Source of the DNA: Nitrosomonadales bacterium
GTDB taxonomy: Bacteria; Pseudomonadota; Gammaproteobacteria; Burkholderiales; Gallionellaceae
Direction of reading: 5' to 3'
NCBI GenBank assembly: GCA_003235435.1
Contig: QJWF01000151.1
Span: 1-5,114 of the forward strand
Length of the DNA: 5,114 bases
Under the pieces are notes generated by a model. That model was not told the DNA's origin and ran no database searches. It saw nothing but the letters and a program-made list of their open reading frames with translations. The stretch's first letter is position 1. Each line of letters opens with the position of its first letter. Made by a program: the position numbers and the translations under genes. This document shows, piece after piece, positions 1-5,114 of the stretch.

Positions 1-1
1 T

Positions 2-37
2 TTTTCCCAATTAAAGTTGCGATGTATATTGGGAAGA
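2..37. repeat. Inverted repeat upstream of ppsR (possible operator or 5'-UTR hairpin)
   Basis: TTCCCAAT at 4-11 is matched exactly by its reverse complement ATTGGGAA at 28-35. The pairing extends outward by one G·U (3/36) and one T-A pair (2/37), giving a 10-bp stem with a 16-base loop. The repeat ends 19 bases before the ppsR ATG, so it does not cover the likely ribosome binding site. It could be a dyad bound by a regulator, an RNA hairpin in the ppsR leader, or the end of a preceding transcription unit whose gene lies outside the window. The repeat is seen directly; the function is not known. Confidence 0.5.
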
Positions 38-56
38 CCAGAATTGAAGCGATCAA

Positions 57-920
57 ATGAATAGTGGCTCCGATCAATCCCCTAAAAATGTGCATACAGG
101 CTCCGTGAATGCACCAAGCCGTTCGATATTCTTTGTTTCTGACGGCACCGGCATTACCGCCGAAGTCCTGGGCAAGGGATTGCTGTCACAGTTTGAGGGG
201 ATAAATTTTCGCCAGATTCGAATCCCCTTTGTGGACAGTCCGGAAAAAGCCAGAGAATGTCTGCAGCGTATTCGCGAAGTGCACGAACAAAATGGCATCC
301 GCCCTTTGGTGGTGCTGACCATGATGGACCAGGAAATCAGCGCATTGTTGCGTCAGGGAGATGCATTGATTCTTGACGTTTTCGAGGCATTTATCGCGCC
401 GCTGGAAAACGAACTGGGCGTCAGATCTGCGCATACTGTCGGCCGCACTCATGGCCAGACCAGGCGCGAATACGTTAACCGGATCGCTGCGATGAATTTC
501 GCTATCGCGCACGATGACGGCATCTCGGATGCAGATCTGATAAATGCCGACGTGATATTGGTCGGAGTTTCGCGTTGCGGCAAAACCCCGACCAGTTTGT
601 ATCTGTCCATGCAATTCGGCCTCAAGGCTGCAAACTACCCGCTGATACCGGAAGACTTCGAGCGAGACCGTCTTCCCGAAACTGTGTTGCCCTTCCGTGA
701 CAAACTGTTCGGGTTGACCATCTCTCCGGAACAATTGCACAAGATACGACAGGAACGGCGACCGGATAGCAACTATGCCGCATTGGACACATGCCGCAAG
801 GAAGTTGCAGCTGCAGAACGCATAATGCGCCGCGAAGGTATAAAATGGTTCGATACGACGTCGAAGTCGATCGAAGAGGTCGCCGTTCAGATTATCCAGG
901 CAATAAATATAAAAGAATGA
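57..920 (+). CDS. ppsR: PEP synthase regulatory protein PpsR (bifunctional kinase/phosphorylase, DUF299 family)
   Basis: This 287-residue protein belongs to the PEP synthase/PPDK regulatory family. In E. coli the family member inactivates PEP synthase by ADP-dependent phosphorylation of a threonine near the catalytic histidine, and reactivates it by Pi-dependent removal of that phosphate. It is a soluble cytoplasmic enzyme. The N-terminal family signature FFVSDGTGITAE is at residues 25-36, RIAAMNFAIAHDDG at 142-155, and the P-loop GVSRCGKT at 170-177, followed by PTSLYLS. The conserved NYPLIPED is at 193-200 and the C-terminal WFDTTSKSIEEVA at 264-276. The length is near the family norm, with about 20 extra residues before the signature. 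An in-frame TGA at 45-47 limits the start; ATG 57 is the first ATG after it, with a weak GAAG (46-49) seven bases upstream. Its target ppsA follows on the same strand, which strengthens the call. A slightly later GTG start cannot be excluded. Confidence 0.95.
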   Translation: MNSGSDQSPKNVHTGSVNAPSRSIFFVSDGTGITAEVLGKGLLSQFEGINFRQIRIPFVDSPEKARECLQRIREVHEQNGIRPLVVLTMMDQEISALLRQGDALILDVFEAFIAPLENELGVRSAHTVGRTHGQTRREYVNRIAAMNFAIAHDDGISDADLINADVILVGVSRCGKTPTSLYLSMQFGLKAANYPLIPEDFERDRLPETVLPFRDKLFGLTISPEQLHKIRQERRPDSNYAALDTCRKEVAAAERIMRREGIKWFDTTSKSIEEVAVQIIQAINIKE

Positions 921-971
921 ATGTCGTTCGGGGTACTGAAAAAACCTGCAGTACAACAAATAAAACATGAC

Positions 972-977
972 GGGAGA
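972..977 (+). promoter_or_regulatory. Ribosome binding site that sets the ppsA start
   Basis: GGGAGA ends six bases before ATG 984. The earlier in-frame ATG at 921, directly after the ppsR stop, has only an A-rich stretch before it. Starting at 984 gives [12 protein letters not shown] and a 790-residue protein, close to the 792 of E. coli PpsA, so 984 is preferred. Confidence 0.75.
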
Positions 978-983
978 ACAGGC

Positions 984-3356
984 ATGCAACCCTATGTGAT
1001 TCCATTTCAGTCGCTGGGCATGGCTGACATCGGAAAGGTTGGCGGCAAGAACGCTTCGCTGGGCGAGATGATCAGCAATCTCGGTGCATCTGGGGTGAGA
1101 GTGCCCGGTGGCTTTGCCACTACGGCGGATGCCTATCGTGATTTCCTGAAGGTTAATGGCCTCGATCAGCGTATCAAGCAAGCGCTGGATGCACTGGATG
1201 TGGAGGACGTGAAAGCGCTGGCCAAGACCGGCGCAGACATTCGCGGCTGGATATTAGCCGCCTCGCTGCAACCTCGTTTGGAGAAAGAGATACGCGAACA
1301 CTATGATGAGCTAGCGGCTGGCAGCGATGCCAGTTTCGCGGTGCGCTCGTCAGCGACTGCCGAAGACCTTCCCGACGCCTCGTTTGCCGGGCAACAGGAA
1401 ACATTCCTGAATATCCATGGTATAGACAATATCCTGCACGCGATCAGGGAAGTTTTTGCTTCGCTTTATAACGACAGGGCTATTTCCTATCGTGTCCATA
1501 CCGGCTATACGGATTCTTCGGTCGCCCTGTCTGCGGGCGTGCAACGCATGGTGCGTTCCGATCAGGGTGCAGCCGGCGTGATGTTTACAATTGATACCGA
1601 ATCCGGCTTCCGCGACGTTGTGTTCATCACTTCATCGTACGGCTTGGGTGAGATGGTGGTGCAGGGTTCGGTAAATCCCGATGAATTCTATGTCCACAAG
1701 CAGATGCTCGCTTCCGGTTATCCGGCTCTGGTACGCCGCAGCATAGGTTCCAAGCAGCAACGAATGGTGTTCAACATAGACCGTTCCGCGGGACGTTCCA
1801 CGAATGTCGAAGAAGTACCCCAGAAAGAGCGCGACAGTTTTTCGCTGAGCGACAAGGAGGTGCTGGAATTGGCAAGGCATGCCATGGCCATCGAGAAGCA
1901 TTACGGCAGGCCGATGGACATCGAATGGGGCAAGGATGGGCAGGACGGCAAGCTTTACATCCTGCAGGCACGACCGGAAACGGTCCAATCCCGGGTTGCT
2001 GCCGGCGGCACGGAAAAATTTCATCTCAGGCAACGCGGTGAAGTGCTGATTGAAGGCCGCGCGATCGGACAGAAGATCGGTATAGGACCCGTCCGCCTGG
2101 TACCGAGCGCGGCGGAAATGGGCAAAGTGAAAGCGGGAGATGTGCTGGTTACTGACATGACCGATCCCAACTGGGAGCCGGTGATGAAGAAGGCATCGGC
2201 CATCATCACCAATCGCGGCGGACGAACTTGCCATGCCGCGATCATAGCGCGGGAAATGGGTATTCCTGCGATCGTGGGATGCGGTCGCGCCACGGAGGTG
2301 CTTGGCGAAAATGAAATTGTCACCGTTTCCTGTTCGGAAGGCGACACGGGTTTCGTCTACCGCGGCAAATTGCCTTTTGAAATTACCCGGCAGGATGAAA
2401 AGGCGTTACCGCAGTTGCCGGTCAAATTGATGTTGAATGTGGGCAATCCGACACTAGCGTTCGAGTTTGCGCAAATGCCGTCCGCAGGCATTGGATTGGC
2501 GCGTCTGGAATTCGTCATCAACAACCTCATCGGCATACACCCCAAGGCCGCCCTGCAATTCAAGACCCTGCCCGCGGACCTGAAGGCTGCCGTGCTCAAG
2601 CAATCCCGGGGTTACGCCGATCCGCTGTCATTCTATGTGGGAAAATTGACCGAGGGCATTGCCACGCTTGGAGCTGCCTTCTGGCCCAAGCCGGTGATCG
2701 TGCGCTTGTCTGACTTCAAGTCCAACGAATACCGAAAACTGCTGGGCGGAGAACTTTACGAGCCGCTGGAAGAAAATCCGATGATCGGTTTTCGCGGTGC
2801 CGGACGCTATGTCGCGCCGAGTTTCAGGGACTGCTTTGAACTGGAGTGCCGGGCAATGAAAAGGGTCCGCGAGGACATGGGCTACACCAATGTGGAGATC
2901 ATGGTTCCGTTCGTGCGCACATTGCAGGAGGCGCGCGAAGTCGTCAAGCTGCTTTCCCAACACGGTTTGACGCGTGGTGAAAACGGATTGCGCCTGATCA
3001 TGATGTGCGAGATCCCGTCCAACGCGTTGCTGGCAGAAGAGTTCCTGCAATATTTCGACGGCTTTTCGATAGGGTCGAACGACCTTACCCAACTGACGTT
3101 GGGACTGGACCGGGATTCCAGCCTGGTGGCAAACCGCTTCGACGAACGGGATGCTGCGGTCAAACGATTATTGGAGATGGCCATCAGCACTTGCAACCGG
3201 CTGGACAAATACGTGGGCATCTGCGGCCAGGGACCTTCGGATCATTTCGACTTTGCGAAGTGGCTGATGCAGATCGGCATACAGTCGATGTCACTGAACC
3301 CTGATACTCTATTGGACACCTGGCGGAAACTTGGCGAGGCGCGCCAGAGGAAGTAG
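984..3356 (+). CDS. ppsA: Phosphoenolpyruvate synthase (pyruvate, water dikinase)
   Basis: PpsA makes PEP, AMP and Pi from pyruvate, ATP and water, the entry step to gluconeogenesis from three-carbon acids; it acts in the cytoplasm. Numbered from ATG 984 (790 residues), the N-terminal ATP-binding domain spans about 15-340, with [10 protein letters not shown] at 20-29, [20 protein letters not shown] at 120-139 and DIEWG...[10 protein letters not shown] ending near 333. The mobile phosphohistidine domain (about 360-460) carries [13 protein letters not shown] with catalytic His417 and, two residues before it, Thr415, the equivalent of the E. coli residue modified by PpsR. The C-terminal PEP/pyruvate barrel (about 480-790) contains [14 protein letters not shown] (596-609), [15 protein letters not shown] (673-687), [16 protein letters not shown] (696-711) and CGQGPSD with catalytic Cys747. 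All key residues are intact. The gene follows ppsR in tandem with a 63-base gap and probably shares its transcript; I see no promoter in the gap. The reading frame is open back to 921, so a form 21 residues longer is possible but less likely. Confidence 0.97.
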   Translation: MQPYVIPFQSLGMADIGKVGGKNASLGEMISNLGASGVRVPGGFATTADAYRDFLKVNGLDQRIKQALDALDVEDVKALAKTGADIRGWILAASLQPRLEKEIREHYDELAAGSDASFAVRSSATAEDLPDASFAGQQETFLNIHGIDNILHAIREVFASLYNDRAISYRVHTGYTDSSVALSAGVQRMVRSDQGAAGVMFTIDTESGFRDVVFITSSYGLGEMVVQGSVNPDEFYVHKQMLASGYPALVRRSIGSKQQRMVFNIDRSAGRSTNVEEVPQKERDSFSLSDKEVLELARHAMAIEKHYGRPMDIEWGKDGQDGKLYILQARPETVQSRVAAGGTEKFHLRQRGEVLIEGRAIGQKIGIGPVRLVPSAAEMGKVKAGDVLVTDMTDPNWEPVMKKASAIITNRGGRTCHAAIIAREMGIPAIVGCGRATEVLGENEIVTVSCSEGDTGFVYRGKLPFEITRQDEKALPQLPVKLMLNVGNPTLAFEFAQMPSAGIGLARLEFVINNLIGIHPKAALQFKTLPADLKAAVLKQSRGYADPLSFYVGKLTEGIATLGAAFWPKPVIVRLSDFKSNEYRKLLGGELYEPLEENPMIGFRGAGRYVAPSFRDCFELECRAMKRVREDMGYTNVEIMVPFVRTLQEAREVVKLLSQHGLTRGENGLRLIMMCEIPSNALLAEEFLQYFDGFSIGSNDLTQLTLGLDRDSSLVANRFDERDAAVKRLLEMAISTCNRLDKYVGICGQGPSDHFDFAKWLMQIGIQSMSLNPDTLLDTWRKLGEARQRK

Positions 3357-3440
3357 CAGGTGAGGTGTACAATACGCGCTCCAACAAGTTTGGATGAACT
3401 GAAGTGCGGTTGTGCCAATATCGGAAAATTGCGAAGAACC

Positions 3441-3459
3441 GAAAAGTTCGGGACTTTTC
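3441..3459. other. Small hairpin in the gap after ppsA
   Basis: GAAAAGT (3441-3447) and ACTTTTC (3453-3459) form a perfect 7-bp stem with a five-base loop, 85 bases after the ppsA stop. A second, mutually exclusive stem is possible: CCGAA (3439-3443) with TTCGG (3447-3451). No T-run follows on the + strand, so it is not a classical Rho-independent terminator. It may mark the 3' end of the ppsR-ppsA message or be chance. Confidence 0.3.
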
Positions 3460-3538
3460 AATACCCCAATATCTGATAACATTAAATCGATTGTTGTTCC
3501 ATTGTTCCTGTGCCAAAGAATTCCGGAGAAGATCCTAA

Positions 3539-3619
3539 GTGAACAGGAGCAGTTATCGTTTTAGAATATTTTCATATCCTCTAGGGTTTTGTTTTTTCCA
3601 AACGGGAGAATTCTTGTGA
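3539..3619 (+). CDS. Possible 26-codon leader ORF overlapping the hemerythrin start
   Basis: A short frame opens at GTG 3539 and ends at TGA 3617-3619. It would encode 26 residues, starting MNRSSYRFRIF and rich in aromatic residues (five Phe in addition to two Tyr). Two things make it more than a random frame. A good Shine-Dalgarno stretch, GGAGAAGA, lies at 3525-3532, six bases before the GTG. Its stop overlaps the hemerythrin start codon as GTGA (3616-3619), the arrangement used for translational coupling. Against it, the frame is short, starts with GTG, matches no family I know, and the best promoter candidate for hemerythrin falls inside it. Treat it as a hypothesis. Confidence 0.25.
   Translation: MNRSSYRFRIFSYPLGFCFFQTGEFL
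3540..3567 (+). promoter_or_regulatory. Weak sigma-70-like promoter candidate for hemerythrin
   Basis: TAGAAT at 3562-3567 matches five of six bases of the -10 consensus. TGAACA at 3540-3545 matches four of six of the -35 consensus, with a 16-base spacer. Transcription would start near 3574, giving a leader of about 40 bases that contains a T-rich run (3587-3598). The surrounding DNA is AT-rich, so such matches arise easily by chance. Confidence 0.25.
3604..3608 (+). promoter_or_regulatory. Ribosome binding site that sets the hemerythrin GTG start
   Basis: GGGAG lies seven bases before GTG 3616. The longer frame begins with TTG 3589, which has only a T-rich run and no Shine-Dalgarno in front. 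The GTG start also puts the family's first tryptophan (VWGD) at residues 5-8, as is usual for bacteriohemerythrins. Confidence 0.7.
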
Positions 3620-4017
3620 AAGATATTGTTTGGGGTGACGTATTAGATGTAGCAGTCGATGAGATCAATGAAGATCATCGCAAACTGGTGAATATTTTTA
3701 ATATTCTCAACCACTCCGTAGCAGGAGGGGAATCCCCGGATTATCTGGCGGCGGTTCTGAAAGAGCTGATCAATTGTACGATCTGGCATTTTAGCCATGA
3801 GGAAAGGCTGATGCTGAAGTACGGCTATGAGGGAATTGAGGAACACAAAGCGGAGCACCGGGAACTGATTACCAGCGTCAAGAAGCTGCAGCAGGAAATC
3901 CTTCAAGGAGCCAAACCCGTGTCGGATGAAGACATCGAGTTCCTGGAGCATTGGTTAACTGAGCATATCCTCACTTCTGATATGAAATTGGGTACTTATC
4001 TTTCTCAAGTGATGTAG
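3616..4017 (+). CDS. Bacteriohemerythrin, single-domain O2-binding di-iron protein
   Basis: This 133-residue protein starts at GTG 3616 and is a stand-alone hemerythrin domain, a cytoplasmic four-helix bundle that binds O2 at a non-heme di-iron site. All seven expected iron ligands can be placed: His21 in NEDHRKL, His58 and Glu62 in WHFSHEE, His77 and His81 in EEHKAEHREL, and His117 and Asp122 in WLTEHILTSD, with the usual spacings (HxxxE, HxxxH, Hx4D). There is no signal peptide, membrane segment or fused signalling domain, so a role in O2 storage, delivery, sensing or scavenging is more likely than chemotaxis. Its G+C, about 45% by count, is lower than in the flanking genes. It lies 259 bases after ppsA and converges on the PFOR gene, so it is probably its own transcription unit. 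The physiological role is not settled by sequence. Confidence 0.93.
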   Translation: MKDIVWGDVLDVAVDEINEDHRKLVNIFNILNHSVAGGESPDYLAAVLKELINCTIWHFSHEERLMLKYGYEGIEEHKAEHRELITSVKKLQQEILQGAKPVSDEDIEFLEHWLTEHILTSDMKLGTYLSQVM

Positions 4018-4067
4018 GCGTTTCTACTTGGCAGTCGTCGATTTTGATCCACGCCGGCTTCGTCTGC
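4018..4067. other. Short convergent gap without a clear terminator
   Basis: Only 50 bases separate the stops of the hemerythrin gene (+) and the PFOR gene (-). The best fold is GCAGTCG (4031-4037) against CGTCTGC (4061-4067), seven positions with a T-T mismatch and a 23-base loop, without a proper T-run on either side. I find no convincing bidirectional terminator here, so the two messages may overlap at their 3' ends. Confidence 0.4.
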
Positions 4068-5114
4068 TCATGCGTCTGCAGGTTTCTTTGCGTCAGTCTT
4101 GATTTCATTGCCTGAGCCTTCCGCCATATGCTCATAGAGAGCAAAATGCTGTTGCAGTTGGTTGTCGTAGTAAGCCTGAACTTCTCCTCCCTCTTCATCC
4201 ATCTCACGCAACAGGCCGCGGAAGCGCGGCTCGTTCTGGATGAACTCCCGGTAGGATACTGACGGCTTCGCCGAATCCAGTGACAACGGATTCTTGCCTT
4301 CCTGGGTGCGCCGGGGGTCGAAACGGAACAGCGGCCAGTGGCCGGTCTTGACTGCCAATTCCTGTTGCCGGTGCTGGTGGCTCAGGTCATAGCCGTGTTC
4401 GCCGCAGGGACTGTAGGCGATGATGACCGATGGTCCATCGTATGATTCTGCCTCGATGAATGTCCTCAGCGTATGTGTATCCTTGGCGCCATATGCCACA
4501 TGAGCAACGTATACATGTCCATAGCTCATGGCGATTTGTGCCAGGTCCTTCTTACCGGCGTGTTTGCCGCCAGCGGCAAACTTGGCGATCGCTCCGCGCG
4601 GAGTAGCTTTGGACATCTGCCCGCCGGTATTTGAATAGACCTCGGTGTCAAGCACAAGGATATTGACGTTGCGGCCGGTGGAAATAACATGGTCGAGACC
4701 GCCGAAACCAATGTCATAGGCCCAACCGTCCCCGCCGATTATCCACACGCTTTTCTTCACCAGATATTCGGCGAGGCTGTCCAATTGGCGCGCCGTGGCA
4801 GCATCGATTCCCTTGAGCTTCAGGCGCAATTCCCCGACCCGTTCGCGCTGCTGAAAGATGCCCGCCTCAGTCGTTTGGTCGGCGTTTAGGACGGCTTCCG
4901 CCAGTTCCCCGCCAACTGTGTCCTTCAGTTGCTCCAACAATTCAGCTGCTTGTTCTGCGTGCTTGTCGATGCTGACGCGGAATCCCAAGCCGAACTCGGC
5001 ATTGTCCTCGAATAACGAATTACTCCACGCCGGACCTCTCCCTTCGGCGTTTTTGCAATAAGGCGTGGTAGGCAGGTTGCCGCCATAGATGGACGAGCAA
5101 CCGGTCGCGTTGGC
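4068..5114 (-). CDS. nifJ: Pyruvate:ferredoxin/flavodoxin oxidoreductase, C-terminal part (gene runs off the right edge)
   Basis: The last 348 residues of a homodimeric-type PFOR are visible, from about 1,170-1,200 in the family. The enzyme interconverts pyruvate plus CoA and acetyl-CoA plus CO2, using thiamine diphosphate and Fe-S clusters to pass electrons to ferredoxin or flavodoxin; it is cytoplasmic. The frame is open to the window edge, beginning ANATGCSSIYGGNLPTTPY, so the start and the domains upstream lie outside. In fragment numbering, Cys6 (TGCSS) and Cys237 (YSPCGEHG) are two ligands of the cluster near the thiamine. Their separation of 231 equals that of Cys840 and Cys1071 as I recall for the Desulfovibrio africanus enzyme. 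The thiamine/Mg motif is GDGWAYDIG (128-136) followed by Asn162 in SNTGGQ. GHWPLFRFDPRR is at 258-269. A polar tail of about 17 residues follows the last conserved helix. Apparent internal starts such as TTG 4988 are not the true start. Whether it works as pyruvate synthase or oxidase cannot be told from sequence. Confidence 0.95.
   Translation of the reverse strand, partial: ANATGCSSIYGGNLPTTPYCKNAEGRGPAWSNSLFEDNAEFGLGFRVSIDKHAEQAAELLEQLKDTVGGELAEAVLNADQTTEAGIFQQRERVGELRLKLKGIDAATARQLDSLAEYLVKKSVWIIGGDGWAYDIGFGGLDHVISTGRNVNILVLDTEVYSNTGGQMSKATPRGAIAKFAAGGKHAGKKDLAQIAMSYGHVYVAHVAYGAKDTHTLRTFIEAESYDGPSVIIAYSPCGEHGYDLSHQHRQQELAVKTGHWPLFRFDPRRTQEGKNPLSLDSAKPSVSYREFIQNEPRFRGLLREMDEEGGEVQAYYDNQLQQHFALYEHMAEGSGNEIKTDAKKPADA

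Noticed and set aside
44..56. FNR-like TTGA-N5-TCAA just before ppsR
   Set aside because: The FNR/ANR box needs a six-base spacer between TTGA and TCAA; here it is five. It also overlaps the ribosome binding region.
186..1181. Long open frame of 331 codons on the minus strand
   Set aside because: It lies antisense to ppsR and the start of ppsA, shows no recognisable domain, and the plus-strand genes here are certain. It is a shadow of their codon bias.
1632..2234. Minus-strand frame of 200 codons, and a similar one at 2628-3092
   Set aside because: Both are fully inside ppsA on the opposite strand, with compositions typical of antisense shadows and no family match.
3331..3346. TGGCG/CGCCA stem at the end of ppsA as a terminator
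   Set aside because: It is only 5 bp, lies inside the coding sequence and has no T-run after it.
3399..3421. Sigma-54-like TTGGCAC on the minus strand
   Set aside because: The -12 GC is not at the required distance from the -24 GG, and no minus-strand gene follows.
3411..3516. Short direct repeats in the gap: TGTGCCAA (3411, 3509), CCAATATC (3415, 3466), TTGTTCC (3494, 3502)
   Set aside because: A 259-base stretch is expected to contain an 8-base repeat pair about half the time by chance, and the copies have no regular spacing.
3589..3615. TTG 3589 as the hemerythrin start
   Set aside because: No Shine-Dalgarno precedes it, and it would place the real GGGAG site inside the coding region. 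GTG 3616 has that site at the right distance.

Overview
The window looks like a stretch of bacterial chromosome. From memory of protein similarity only, the genes look betaproteobacterial, perhaps a microaerophile of the Nitrosomonadales/Gallionellaceae kind; no lineage marker is present to prove this. Spot counts give about 55-60% G+C in the large genes and about 45% in the small hemerythrin gene. I see no tRNA, rRNA, CRISPR array or mobile element.

Layout. Positions 1-56 are a short upstream region holding a strong inverted repeat. Positions 57-920 (+) encode PpsR, the bifunctional kinase/phosphorylase that switches PEP synthase off and on. Positions 984-3356 (+) encode PpsA, PEP synthase, which starts 63 bases after ppsR and is probably in the same transcript. 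Positions 3357-3615 are an AT-rich gap with a small hairpin, a possible 26-codon leader ORF and a weak promoter candidate. Positions 3616-4017 (+) encode a single-domain bacteriohemerythrin that starts with GTG. After a 50-base convergent gap, 4068-5114 (-) encode the C-terminal 348 residues of a pyruvate:ferredoxin/flavodoxin oxidoreductase (NifJ type). Its 5' part lies beyond the right edge.

How the genes fit together. PFOR interconverts pyruvate and acetyl-CoA with low-potential electrons, and PpsA turns pyruvate into PEP. Together they make the acetyl-CoA to pyruvate to PEP route into gluconeogenesis, or two competing fates for pyruvate. PpsR gates the PEP branch by phosphorylating the threonine two residues before the catalytic histidine of PpsA, and that threonine is present here. 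The hemerythrin carries a full di-iron ligand set and could bind or buffer O2 next to an O2-sensitive Fe-S enzyme; this last link is inference from position only.

No clearly new system is visible. The points most worth checking are the possible leader ORF whose stop overlaps the hemerythrin start (GTGA), the inverted repeat before ppsR, and the AT-rich hemerythrin segment sitting between two pyruvate-node loci.
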